Shown here: in pieces, positions 1 to 9,583 of the stretch
How positions within the stretch are numbered: position 1 is the first letter of the stretch
Layout: every line of letters begins with the position of its first letter
Assembly: GCA_945860285.1 (NCBI GenBank)
Contig: CAMAQB010000006.1
Span: forward strand, 1 to 64,000
DNA length: 64,000 nucleotides
DNA from: Akkermansia muciniphila
GTDB taxonomy: Bacteria; Verrucomicrobiota; Verrucomicrobiia; Verrucomicrobiales; Akkermansiaceae
Direction of reading: 5' to 3'
The notes under the pieces: model-generated
What the model saw: only the letters and a program-made list of their open reading frames with translations
The model's database searches: none
Told to the model about the DNA's origin: nothing
Made by a program: the position numbers and the translations under genes

Positions 1-148
1 AAAACCTGGGAACGACACGAGGTCTGGCAATGAACTTGATCCGGCGGGAATCCACAAACAAAAGAGGAATCAAAGGACGAGTGAAGCGCGCAGGCTGGGA
101 TAACACCTACTTGGCGAAAATCCTCAAATTTTAAATGCGTTTGCCCTG
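1..148 (+). mobile_element. Right end of an ISAs1-family-like insertion sequence (transposase C-terminus plus terminal repeat)
   Basis: Frame 3..134 encodes NLGTTRGLAMNLIRRESTNKRGIKGRVKRAGWDNTYLAKILKF*, resembling ISAs1 transposase C-termini; stop followed by ttaaatgcgtttgccctg, a plausible terminal repeat. Truncated by window start. Confidence 0.65.
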
Positions 149-204
149 CATTTGAGCCTATTTTAGCGTTGTAACTGCGGTTTCTAGGTTCATGATGTCG
201 AGTC

Positions 205-859
205 ATGAAACTTCTGCTTCAAGAACCTCTCCCTCACTTCCTCCTGCTGGGGGCCGCAATCTTTGTGGCCTAGCAGTCTGTCTGACTTAAAATTCCGCTC
301 AAAATCAATATGTGGACTTTCAGGTCGAGCTAACACTTGATTTGGTAGTTGATTTTCACTAATTTCTGAAATTAATGTATATCAGGATATCTAACGGTTA
401 GTATGGGGCCTTGCCGCCACAACATGCTGTATCGAAGGCGCTCAGACAGGCTTTATCTTTTGCTTTCTAAGTCCGACAGGCTGCTAAAGCTTCGTGTCGA
501 AACGTGCAGCGATGAACCGGGAAAAATCGTCATCACGCAGAGGCAGATCGATCACCTCGCGACCGGCTTCGCAAAGACCTGGCAGCGCCCGCCTGCGGAA
601 CAGGAGTTGACCGGCCTGATCCAAGAACATGTGCGCGAAGAGGTGTTCCGCCGTGAGGCGGTCGCGATGGGTATGGACAAGGACGACACCGTGATCCGAC
701 GGCGATTGCGGCAGAAGATGGAGTTTGTTTCCGACGACATCGCCGCGCAAACGGAACCGACCGAAGCCGACCTGAACGCTTATCTTCAAGAGCATGCCGA
801 TGCTTTTCGAATCGAACAACAGTTCACTTTCCAACAGGTCTATCTCAACCCGCAAAAGC
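205..859 (+). pseudogene. PpiC/SurA-type peptidylprolyl isomerase, disrupted and truncated
   Basis: N-term MKLLLQEPLPHFLLLGAAIFVA (205-270), then a 216-bp insertion, then EPGKIVITQRQIDHLATGFAKTW...EEVFRREAVAMGMDKDDTVIRRRLRQKMEF...FTFQQVYLNPQKR; catalytic region missing. Confidence 0.75.
271..486. mobile_element. MITE-like non-coding insertion
   Basis: 19-nt terminal inverted repeats: TAGCAGTCTGTCTGACTTA (271-289) versus reverse complement of 468-486, TAGCAGCCTGTCGGACTTA (17/19). Lies inside the PPIase frame; ends in TA. Confidence 0.6.
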
Positions 860-972
860 GAAGCCAATCCCGACGGAGGGCTTCTTTCGATCGACGAACC
901 CGTTCACATCTCCAACGTCAAAAAACTGGGCTGAATTCCCCGTCGTTCCCCGGAACGACAGGATTTTCCGCC

Positions 973-1268
973 CGCGCTCCTTGGCTGGTCGCATTCAGCT
1001 TTGGACTGATGCACGGTCTCGGTTTTGCCGGCGGCCTGAGCGAAGCAGGATTGCCCGTCGGTCATATACCCACTGCGTTGGCTTTCTTCAGCCTGGGCGT
1101 GGAGATCGGTCATTTTTTGTTCATCTCAACGGTTCTCGCTGTGACCGCTCTTATCCGCCGCATCCGGGTCACGATTCCCCGCTGGACAGAACTGATTTCA
1201 CCCTATACAATCGGCGGCGCGCGATGTTCTGGTTTCTGGAACGGAGTTTTTCCTTCGCCACTTTTTAA
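973..1268 (+). pseudogene. HupE/UreJ-like membrane protein C-terminal remnant, frameshifted at the end
   Basis: APWLVAFSFGLMHGLGFAGGLSEAGLPVGHIPTALAFFSLGVEIGHFLFI is HupE/UreJ-like; the C-terminus AMFWFLERSFSFATF continues in another frame. Confidence 0.65.
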
Positions 1269-1271
1269 ATC

Positions 1272-2054
1272 ATGAAAACATACACAAGCCTTGTCATTGC
1301 CACACTTGCCGCGATCTCCGCAAGTCACGCGGAGGATTCCGATCTTGCCATGAAGTTGTCAAATCCCGTGGCCGACTTGATCAGTGTGCCGCTGCAGGGA
1401 AATTTCGAATCCGGCATTGGTCCAAGCGATGGCAATCGATTCACCTTGAACTTCCAGCCGGTCATTCCTATTTCCCTGAACAACGATTGGAATGTCATCT
1501 CCCGCACCATTCTTCCTTTCATCGACCAAAGTGGCATTCTCTCGAGCGGCGCGGCGGATGCCACGGGGCTCGGTGATACCGTGCAAAGCTTTTTCTTCTC
1601 GCCGAAATCCAGCGATCCGATCTGGGGCATCGGGCCGGTTTTCCTGCTTCCCACAGCGACCGACAATCTTCTTGGTGCCGATCAATTCGGTGTCGGTCCG
1701 ACAGCCGTGGTGCTCAAGCAGGACAAGGCCTGGACTTATGGCATTTTGGCAAACCACATCTGGGGTGTCGCCGGCGATGACGACGGTCCGGAAGTCAATG
1801 CCACCTTCCTGCAACCATTCGTATCCTACGCTCTAACGCCAACTACGATTCTAACATTCAACAGCGAATCCACCTATGACTGGGATAACGAGCAGTGGAC
1901 CATTCCCCTCTATCTGGGAATCAGCCAGATCATAAAGCTCGGAGATCAACCCGTAAGCATCTTCGGCGGCTTCCGTTATTTCGTCGAAAAGCCCACTGGC
2001 GCACCTGACTGGGGCATCCGCCTGGGCATGACATTCCTGTTTCCCAATAGCTGA
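1272..2054 (+). CDS. Putative outer-membrane/transporter-like secreted protein
   Basis: 260-aa ORF with signal peptide (MKTYTSLVIATLAAISASHA) and beta-rich composition. Confidence 0.6.
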   Translation: MKTYTSLVIATLAAISASHAEDSDLAMKLSNPVADLISVPLQGNFESGIGPSDGNRFTLNFQPVIPISLNNDWNVISRTILPFIDQSGILSSGAADATGLGDTVQSFFFSPKSSDPIWGIGPVFLLPTATDNLLGADQFGVGPTAVVLKQDKAWTYGILANHIWGVAGDDDGPEVNATFLQPFVSYALTPTTILTFNSESTYDWDNEQWTIPLYLGISQIIKLGDQPVSIFGGFRYFVEKPTGAPDWGIRLGMTFLFPNS

Positions 2055-2095
2055 GATCAACCACAATCAACACACAAACCGACCGACAACAATCC

Positions 2096-2860
2096 ATGAA
2101 AGCGTCATCATTCACCGCCGCCCTGATCGCTCTCACTGCAGCACCCGTCCTGGCGGGAACAAGCACGGCGGTTGCACCGATCACTCCTGCTCCGGAGGAT
2201 ACATCCTGGCAGGTCCGCACCGCCATGTATGGCTGGGCGCAAGGACTGGAAGGCGACATCGGCATCAAGGCCATCACCACTCCGGTAGACATCGGCTTCG
2301 ACGACATCCTCGAAAACCTCGACATGGCATTCATGGGTGTGGTCGAAGTGAATCATGGTCGATGGGGCTTTCTCGCCGATCTGAACTATGCGAAAATCAG
2401 CGATAGTTTCGCGACACCGGCAGGCTACATCGCGCCGAGCCTCAAGTTTGAACAGAAGCAGTTCATGGGCAATTTTTTCCTAACCTATCAGGCTTACAAG
2501 GACGACAAGATGAGCCTTGGCATATTCGGCGGGGTCCGCGTGAACTCCCTGGATGTGAATTTCGCTCTCGATACCATCAGCCGCTCGTTTGACGACACCT
2601 GGGTGGATCCGGTCATCGGCGTCCGGTTCCAAAACGAACTCGGCGGCGGGTTCTTTTTCCGCGCCGTCGGCGACATTGGCGGTTTCGGTGTTTCCTCCGA
2701 ATTCACATGGCAAGCTATGGCGGCCCTTGGATACCGGACTTCGGAAAACAGCTCACTTCTTTTGGGCTATCGGGCGATCGGCACCGATTACACGAATGAT
2801 GGCTTTACCTACGACATCGTCGCCCACGGCGTGGCGTTGGGTTTTGAATACACATTCTGA
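2096..2860 (+). CDS. Outer-membrane beta-barrel protein
   Basis: 254-aa ORF, signal peptide, terminal aromatic residue (GFEYTF). Confidence 0.6.
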   Translation: MKASSFTAALIALTAAPVLAGTSTAVAPITPAPEDTSWQVRTAMYGWAQGLEGDIGIKAITTPVDIGFDDILENLDMAFMGVVEVNHGRWGFLADLNYAKISDSFATPAGYIAPSLKFEQKQFMGNFFLTYQAYKDDKMSLGIFGGVRVNSLDVNFALDTISRSFDDTWVDPVIGVRFQNELGGGFFFRAVGDIGGFGVSSEFTWQAMAALGYRTSENSSLLLGYRAIGTDYTNDGFTYDIVAHGVALGFEYTF

Positions 2861-3002
2861 TCCGCCCGGAACAAAAAATTTTACTGCATTGCAAAAATTC
2901 TGTGCTATTTCTTGGTGGCAAATGGCTCAGAGCGTCATCCCCTACTTGTCTCACAGGCAAGAGGATTGGTATTGTGGACTCAAACAAGAAACCGACAAAC
3001 AA

Positions 3003-3950
3003 ATGAAACGACAACAACAACTGAAACTCGGCATCGCGATCGCGATGTTCGCCTGTCCCGTACTCCGGGCTGAGGAGCCGGAAGCCAAAGCCGCAGAAAC
3101 GGTCGAGGAAACATCACCTGAAATCGCGGGCCTTGAAAAAACGGCGGCCGACTTCATCGTGGCCTACAACAACAACGATGCCGCCGCCCTCGCCGGCCTT
3201 TTCACAGAACAAGGGGAAGTGGCCGATCTTGAAGCAAAGGATGTGACCACCGGACGCAAGCAAATCCAGGCCCGTTACGAAGAAATTTTTGCTGAAGAAA
3301 AGGTCCCCGCACTGGCGATCGAAGTGGAGTCGGTGCGACTGGTCGGCACCAATCTGGCTTTGGAGGACGGCACGCTGCACTTCACGGCAGAGGGAGAGGA
3401 TGCCCCTGCGAAATCAGCAACCTACTCCGCCGTGTTGCAAAAAAATGCAGAGGGAGCATGGCAGATTGCCAGCACCCGACAACTGCAGGATGTCACCAGC
3501 CCTGCCGGACACCTGGCCGATCTGGCTTCAAGTCTCAAGGGAGATTGGACCGGTCAAAAAGATGGCACCCGCCTCGATCTCGCCTTCGGCTGGGACGATT
3601 CCGGCCAAGCGGTGACGGGCCTGCTTCTCGTCAGCAAAGCCGATGCTAAACCCATCAAAACAAACATTCGTTTCGCGTGGGATGCGGCACGCAAAACGAT
3701 TTCTTGCTGGACTTTTGACGACGCCGGCGGCTTTGCCAAGGCCGACTGGACGCCAATCGAAGGCGGTTGGCAAATCCGCACCGAGGGCACCACAGCCGAC
3801 GGCGAAACCATGAGCGCGAATCAAACGCTGGTTTTCGAAGGCAAGGATGCCTACAACTGGTCAGGCAAGGATCGTTTGATCGACGGCCAGAGCCAGCCCG
3901 ACACGAGTGTGCGGATCGTCCGCCAGAGCCCCGAACCCGCCGCCGAATAA
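3003..3950 (+). CDS. Secreted SnoaL/NTF2-like (DUF4440-type) domain protein
   Basis: Start at MKRQQQLKLGIAIAMFACPVLRAEE inside ORF 2589..3950; SgcJ/EcaC-like AADFIVAYNNNDAAALAGLFTEQGEV. Confidence 0.65.
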   Translation: MKRQQQLKLGIAIAMFACPVLRAEEPEAKAAETVEETSPEIAGLEKTAADFIVAYNNNDAAALAGLFTEQGEVADLEAKDVTTGRKQIQARYEEIFAEEKVPALAIEVESVRLVGTNLALEDGTLHFTAEGEDAPAKSATYSAVLQKNAEGAWQIASTRQLQDVTSPAGHLADLASSLKGDWTGQKDGTRLDLAFGWDDSGQAVTGLLLVSKADAKPIKTNIRFAWDAARKTISCWTFDDAGGFAKADWTPIEGGWQIRTEGTTADGETMSANQTLVFEGKDAYNWSGKDRLIDGQSQPDTSVRIVRQSPEPAAE

Positions 3951-3974
3951 ACACCTTCAACTTCCCGCTGAATT

Positions 3975-6140
3975 ATGAAACTTATCATTACAACCCTGTC
4001 CGCAATCCTTGGACTTTCCTGCTTTGCCCAAACCGCGGAAGCCCGTTCTTTCGGAGGTTCAGGATCGAGCGGGCGTTCGGCCTCGGCCAGCCGCCCCTCT
4101 TCGTCCAACCGTTCCGCATCGACCAGTCGCAGTCCTTCTACCGGTTCGAAAATCGAACGTCCGACGAGTCGTCCCGCTCCAAAACCGGCTACGCAGATCT
4201 CCTCGCAACCATCCACCCGCCCCGCTTCGAAACCTGCGACTCTGCCTAGTTCCCGACCATCAGTCGAACGTCCATCGCCCCAGCCCAGCACCAGGCCTTC
4301 AACCGAACGGCCTACCACGCTTCCCAGCAATCGCCCTTCACCCGAACGGCCTACCACGCTTCCCGGCAATCGCCCTTCACCCGATCGGCCTACCACGCTT
4401 CCAGGCAATCGCCCTTCACCCGATCGGCCTACCACGCTTCCCGGCAATCGCCCTTCACCCGATCGGCCTACCACGCTTCCCAGCAATCGCCCATCACCCG
4501 AACGGCCTTCCACGCTTCCCGGCAACCGCCCTTTGCCGGAACGGCCTTCCACCTTGCCTGGCCAGGTTCCGGACCGATATCCGAACCTCAACCGACCAGG
4601 CAACGGCGGCGATGCCCCACTGGCCAATCGCCCGAATCAAAATCGTCCGGCCACTCTGCCAGGTATGGTCACCTACCCCAACCGCCCCGGCATTGACAAT
4701 GGCTTCAACAACGGCAACCGCCCGAACATCGGGAATATCAATCGTCCCAACAACGACATCGTCAACATCAACAAAGGCGGCAACACCTTTAACAAAGGCG
4801 GCAACACCTATAACAATGTCCATATCGACAAGGTCAACGTCGGTGGTCACAACGTCGGCCTCAACCGCCCGGTGACTCTGCCGGCTAATACGGGACGATG
4901 GGACAACAACAAATGGGGCGGCAACAGCGGTGTCTGGGGCAACAATGTGAACATCGGCAACAATGTGAACATCAACGTCAACAACAATTTCCACCACAAC
5001 GTCAACTATTCCTATCGTCCCAACTACTGGGGCAATCGACCCTGGTGGGGTGCCGGAGACTGCCACAACTGGCACCATGGCCACTGGGGTTACGGCTGGA
5101 ACAGCAACTACTATCACAATCACTGGTACTACCATAACGACAATGACTTCGCCAGCGGCTTCATGTGGGGCATCGCGGTCTGGAGTCTCGGCAACATGGT
5201 TTACGACATGGGCTACCAGTCGTACAAGAATCCCTATCCCGCCCCAACGGTGCAATACAACGATTCCAAGTCGACGATCAACTACAGCCAACCGGTGTCG
5301 GTTGTTGCCGCCGCCAATCCCCCGGGCGACGAACAAACCACGAAGATCGCCGAAGCAAAGTCGACCGAAGCGATGAACCGCTCGCGCGCCGCTTTCAAGA
5401 AAGGCGATTACGTATCCGCGATGTCCGCTGTGGATGAAGCCCTCGGCCACACGCCGGGAGATGTCACCCTGCACGAATACCGCGCCCTGGTGCTTTTCGC
5501 ACTGGGCAAATACGCCGATGCCGCCGGAGTGCTCAACCCTGTGCTCGCCTCCGGCCCGGGTTGGGGCTGGGAAACGATGGTGGACTTCTACAACTCATCC
5601 ACCACCTACAGCGACCAACTGCGCAAGCTCGAAGCCTATGTGAAGGCGAAACCGGACGGAGCCGAGGGTCATTTCCTGCTCGGCTACCACTACCTGGTCT
5701 CCGATTACATGGAGCAAGCCTATGAGCAATTCGACAAGACCGCGAAATTGCAGCCGGCTGATTCCATCGCCCGCCAGCTCCGCGATCTGACCAAGAGTTC
5801 CCTGCCCGACAACGGCGACACCGACACAGCTCCGCCTGTCAAACCACCGACGGTTGCCAGCGAGAAACTTGTCGGAACATGGGTAAGTGATCGTGGCAAG
5901 GATGGCAAGGTCACCTTCACCATGGTAGCCGACGGCAACTACACCTGGTCTTACATGAACGAAGGCAAGTCGACCGAGCTCAAAGGCACCTATGGTCTCA
6001 ATGACAAGGGCCTGCTGGTCCTCAGTTCGGACGATTCGCAAATGATCTCGGAAGTAACGATGCCCAGCGATAAGCAGATGCAGTTCGTCCTCATTGGCGC
6101 TCCCGACGGCGACCCTGGTCTGGCATTCGTGAAAAACTGA
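3975..6140 (+). CDS. Secreted repeat-rich protein with Pro/Arg repeats, Asn/Trp/His-rich centre and C-terminal TPR region
   Basis: 721-aa ORF; signal peptide; 13-aa repeats; TPR-like AFKKGDYVSAMSAVDEALGHTPGDVTLHEYRALVLFALGKY. Confidence 0.7.
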   Translation: MKLIITTLSAILGLSCFAQTAEARSFGGSGSSGRSASASRPSSSNRSASTSRSPSTGSKIERPTSRPAPKPATQISSQPSTRPASKPATLPSSRPSVERPSPQPSTRPSTERPTTLPSNRPSPERPTTLPGNRPSPDRPTTLPGNRPSPDRPTTLPGNRPSPDRPTTLPSNRPSPERPSTLPGNRPLPERPSTLPGQVPDRYPNLNRPGNGGDAPLANRPNQNRPATLPGMVTYPNRPGIDNGFNNGNRPNIGNINRPNNDIVNINKGGNTFNKGGNTYNNVHIDKVNVGGHNVGLNRPVTLPANTGRWDNNKWGGNSGVWGNNVNIGNNVNINVNNNFHHNVNYSYRPNYWGNRPWWGAGDCHNWHHGHWGYGWNSNYYHNHWYYHNDNDFASGFMWGIAVWSLGNMVYDMGYQSYKNPYPAPTVQYNDSKSTINYSQPVSVVAAANPPGDEQTTKIAEAKSTEAMNRSRAAFKKGDYVSAMSAVDEALGHTPGDVTLHEYRALVLFALGKYADAAGVLNPVLASGPGWGWETMVDFYNSSTTYSDQLRKLEAYVKAKPDGAEGHFLLGYHYLVSDYMEQAYEQFDKTAKLQPADSIARQLRDLTKSSLPDNGDTDTAPPVKPPTVASEKLVGTWVSDRGKDGKVTFTMVADGNYTWSYMNEGKSTELKGTYGLNDKGLLVLSSDDSQMISEVTMPSDKQMQFVLIGAPDGDPGLAFVKN
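4308..4580 (+). repeat. 39-bp coding tandem repeat, about 7 units (RPTTLPGNRPSPD)
   Basis: Units begin with cggcct at 4308, 4347, 4386, 4425, 4464, 4503, 4542; last unit partial. Confidence 0.9.
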
Positions 6141-6175
6141 GCTTCACGTCAGGCCGGCTGCAACGGCACAATCAG

Positions 6176-6208
6176 GCATGCCCATCGTGCACCGGCGGAT
6201 GGGCATGC
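6176..6208 (+). terminator. Rho-independent-like terminator hairpin
   Basis: Perfect 11-bp stem GCATGCCCATC / GATGGGCATGC, 11-nt loop, then ttcattt. Confidence 0.7.
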
Positions 6209-6250
6209 TTCATTTAGAAAATTCAATTCTTCCATCACTGTTCTACTCAA

Positions 6251-7897
6251 ATGAAAATAAGCAAACGACCACTCCCTCTTCTCCTGGCAACAATCTGCAC
6301 CCTCACCGTGGTGGCATGCTCCGACTATTCCTCCGTCACGCTGTGCCGCCCGAAATACAAACCTGTGACTGTTGTCGGCCAATCCATCGCCCGGGCTTTT
6401 GAGCACGACCAAAGCCAGCCGATGGTGGCACTGGGAGAATACCTCGACGCAGTGAAAACGTCGTCGCGCATCCTGCAGAAAAATCCGGGCGATAACCATG
6501 CGCGCAATGATTACAATTTCGCCGTCGGCCGCATCGTCACCACCATCAGTGACTACAAGCTGGATCCCTGGCATCAACCGTTGCGCGTTCCCGCACCCGC
6601 TGGAGGTGAATATGTTCTTACGCACAAGCTCGATCCGCGCCCACAGCGGAATCCCGCACTATATGATTTCACCTCGGCCGATCAATTCGATGTCAAAGGC
6701 AAGTATGTGGATCAACGGGAAACAAAAACCGGAATCGGTGCGCCAGTGGTGGCGGTCGGACGAAACATCAACCAAGCCGCCCGCAATGATTTTGGCATGG
6801 ATAAAATTTACTACGGCATGACTGCCATAGCGCGTATTGATAGTGCGAACAAGTGTTACTTGTCCTTCGAAGATCCATTGAGCACGGAAACAGTGAGTCT
6901 CGACGGTCGCAGCTATCCATTGGCAGCGGACTACACGGTGCCCTTGGCCGTCATGCTGGCGCGCGAAGACCCGAAAAAGAGAGAGCTTGCGCGTCTGTTG
7001 GATCCTCAAAAATATGCGGATACCGCGCGCATTATGCGCCTGCAGCCCTATGACCCCTCAAAACAAGTGGTGCTATGCATCCACGGACTCAAGGACACCC
7101 CCGCCACGTGGACGCCGCTGCTCAACGCCATGCGGGCCGATCCGCAAATCCGCAAGCGCTATCAGTTCTGGTTCTACAGCTACCCCAGCGGCTACCCCTA
7201 TCCCTATTCTGCGGCGATCCTGAGGGACCAGCTGGATGGCATTGAAAAACGCTATCCGCTCAATCAAAAAATGGTGGTCATCGGCCACAGCATGGGGGGA
7301 ATGATCACCCGCCTGATGTTGACCGACAGCGGTGACACGCTGTGGAAGTCAACCATTGGCAAATCTCCGGAAAGCCTGAAATGTTCAGCGGAAACGCGGA
7401 AGCTGGTGACCGATTCGCTGATTTTCAAACATCGCCCGGAGGTGGGTCGCGCGATCTTCATCGCCTCACCTCACCGGGGCAGTGATCTGGCTTCCAATTG
7501 GATGGGGCGAATGGCCTCCAAGCTGGTGAAAAGCCCGTTCACAATCTTGAAAGCCGGCGCGGAAGTTCTCGGCTCGATCACCACCACACAAGGCGAAACG
7601 ATTCCCGCCAAGATGCCGAACAGCGTGGACACCCTGTCCCCGAACAACCGTTTTGTGGTGGCTGTCAACACCCTTCCCCTGACCAAGGGCGTGCCCTATC
7701 ACACGATCATGGGCGACCGCGGCAAGGGCGGCAACAAGGACCACACCAAACCGATCAGCAGCGATGGAATCGTGCCTTACTGGAGCAGCCATCTCGACGG
7801 GGCAAAAAGCGAGTTGATTGTTCCCTCCGGCCACGGGGCGCATCAAGATCCCCAGGCCATCCAAGAAGTGCGGAGGATTCTGCTACAGTCGCGATAA
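6251..7897 (+). CDS. Alpha/beta-hydrolase (lipase-like) lipoprotein
   Basis: Lipobox-like VVACSDY, HGLKDTPATW, nucleophile elbow GHSMGG, late catalytic His region. Confidence 0.8.
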   Translation: MKISKRPLPLLLATICTLTVVACSDYSSVTLCRPKYKPVTVVGQSIARAFEHDQSQPMVALGEYLDAVKTSSRILQKNPGDNHARNDYNFAVGRIVTTISDYKLDPWHQPLRVPAPAGGEYVLTHKLDPRPQRNPALYDFTSADQFDVKGKYVDQRETKTGIGAPVVAVGRNINQAARNDFGMDKIYYGMTAIARIDSANKCYLSFEDPLSTETVSLDGRSYPLAADYTVPLAVMLAREDPKKRELARLLDPQKYADTARIMRLQPYDPSKQVVLCIHGLKDTPATWTPLLNAMRADPQIRKRYQFWFYSYPSGYPYPYSAAILRDQLDGIEKRYPLNQKMVVIGHSMGGMITRLMLTDSGDTLWKSTIGKSPESLKCSAETRKLVTDSLIFKHRPEVGRAIFIASPHRGSDLASNWMGRMASKLVKSPFTILKAGAEVLGSITTTQGETIPAKMPNSVDTLSPNNRFVVAVNTLPLTKGVPYHTIMGDRGKGGNKDHTKPISSDGIVPYWSSHLDGAKSELIVPSGHGAHQDPQAIQEVRRILLQSR

Positions 7898-7928
7898 TCC
7901 TCCATACCGGCAAAAATCACCAGCACCC

Positions 7929-8954
7929 ATGAGTCAACGGCGTTTTCCCAAGCTCATTCGCAGGACGTTGCGCGCTCTCGTCTGGGTGCTGCTCTGGCTC
8001 GTCGCTACCGGCTGCGCGCTTTGGGCTGTCGGCGCGTTCTACTACGATTTCCCCTGGGTTGGCGCGCGCAGCACCGCAGCAATCCTGCTCGCACTGGCTT
8101 TTGTCGCTGCGCTGGTTTTCATGCCCGGAAAATGGTTCAAGCTTGGCACAGTCGCGGCCGCTTTTCTGGCGATTGTCGTCTGGTGGTCGACCTTGCATCC
8201 CCGCAACGACCGCAACTGGAAACCCGAGGTGGCACAGACGGGATGGGCGGAAGTGCACGACGACGAGGTCGTTTTCCACAACCTGCGCAAGTTCGACTAT
8301 CGCTCGGAAACCGACTTCACCCCGCGCTGGGAAACCCGCACGGTACGGCTCTCGCAACTCACCGGCCTCGACCTCGCGATCAACTACTGGGGTTCGCCAT
8401 GGATGGCTCATCCGATTGCCAGTTTTCAATTCGCCGATTCTCCGCCGGTCTGCTTTTCGATCGAAACGCGCATGGAAGTCGGCGAGAGTTATTCACCCAT
8501 CGGCGGATTCTATCGACGCTACGAACTGACCTACATCGCAGCTGATGAATCGGATGTCATGCGGGTGCGCACGAACTTTCGCAAGGGTGAGGATATTTAC
8601 CTCTATCGCACCACCGCCTCCAAGGAACAGGCTCGTTCGATGTTTCTCGATTACGTAAAGGCGCTGAATGCCATTCACGAAAACCCCCGTTGGTACAATG
8701 CGATCACCACCAACTGCACGACCAGCATCCGCAACCAACGCACGCCGGCCCAGCGAAGCCGCTGGGACTGGCGCATGCTGCTCAATGGCCAGGCCGACGA
8801 GATGCTCTACGAACGCGGCGCGCTGGTCACCCGTGGACTTCCCTTCGCCGAGTTGAAGCAACAATCGCTGATCAACACGATCGCCCGGGAGTCGAACAAC
8901 GCCGACGATTTCACTTCACGCATTCGTCGGTCGATGACAATTCCTGCTCCATAA
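7929..8954 (+). CDS. DUF4105-type membrane protein
   Basis: N-terminal TM helices, then NWKPEVAQTGWAEVHDDEVVFHNLRKFDYRSETDFTPRWETRT; start ATG 7929. Confidence 0.7.
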   Translation: MSQRRFPKLIRRTLRALVWVLLWLVATGCALWAVGAFYYDFPWVGARSTAAILLALAFVAALVFMPGKWFKLGTVAAAFLAIVVWWSTLHPRNDRNWKPEVAQTGWAEVHDDEVVFHNLRKFDYRSETDFTPRWETRTVRLSQLTGLDLAINYWGSPWMAHPIASFQFADSPPVCFSIETRMEVGESYSPIGGFYRRYELTYIAADESDVMRVRTNFRKGEDIYLYRTTASKEQARSMFLDYVKALNAIHENPRWYNAITTNCTTSIRNQRTPAQRSRWDWRMLLNGQADEMLYERGALVTRGLPFAELKQQSLINTIARESNNADDFTSRIRRSMTIPAP

Positions 8955-8955
8955 G

Positions 8956-9570
8956 TCACGTTGCGTTTTTCTTTTTCTCAAATGCCGCCACCACCACGTC
9001 GGCGAACTCCGACACCGATATCTCCCTGCCGGCTTCGTGACTGAGGCAGGTCATGGTCACGCCATCGATGCCGCACGGGGTGATGGCGAGAAATGGCGGC
9101 AGGCATTCCGGCGTGATATTGATCGCGAATCCGTGCATGCTGATCCACTTTTTCACTCCGACCCCGATGGATGCGAGTTTGTGATCGTGTACCCAAACTC
9201 CCGTGAGTGATTCCCTGCGCCCGGCCTCGACGCCGAATTCCCGACAGGCATTGATCAGCAGGTCTTCGATCCACCGCAGGTGCGCATGCAGGTCCTGACC
9301 GCGAACGCGCAAATCGAGAATCGGATAGCCAACCAACTGCCCCGGGCCGTGGTAGGTCGCCTGTCCCCCGCGATTGGTTTCCACCACCGGATGCGGCAAC
9401 CGCGAGGCGTCGCCAAGGGATGATTGATCGCGCAATCGGCCGATGGTGTAAACCGGCTGATGTTCTAACAAAATCAGCTTTTCAGCATCACCATTTTCCA
9501 ACAAACCGGTCACAGCTTGCTGCTGCATGAGCAGGCCGTCGGCGTAGGAGATGAATCCATGTTGCAGCAT
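8956..9570 (-). CDS. lipB: Lipoyl(octanoyl) transferase
   Basis: LLEHQPVYTIGR, RGGQATYHGPGQLVGYPILDLR, GVWV..KLASIGVGVKKWISMHGFAINI. Confidence 0.93.
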   Translation of the reverse strand: MLQHGFISYADGLLMQQQAVTGLLENGDAEKLILLEHQPVYTIGRLRDQSSLGDASRLPHPVVETNRGGQATYHGPGQLVGYPILDLRVRGQDLHAHLRWIEDLLINACREFGVEAGRRESLTGVWVHDHKLASIGVGVKKWISMHGFAINITPECLPPFLAITPCGIDGVTMTCLSHEAGREISVSEFADVVVAAFEKKKNAT

Positions 9571-9583
9571 GAAAAAATTTATT

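Noticed and set aside
2589-3002. N-terminal extension of ORF 2589..3950
   Set aside because: Overlaps the outer-membrane protein gene in another frame; a proper signal-peptide start exists at 3003.
4308-4580. CRISPR-like periodic repeat
   Set aside because: 39-bp units are contiguous, in frame and without spacers; no cas genes. No CRISPR array was seen in the window.
3851-4627. 258-aa minus-strand ORF with GSVVGRSGEGRLP repeats
   Set aside because: Shadow of the 39-bp tandem repeat in the plus-strand gene; the same applies to 4009..4875 plus and 4494..5474 minus.
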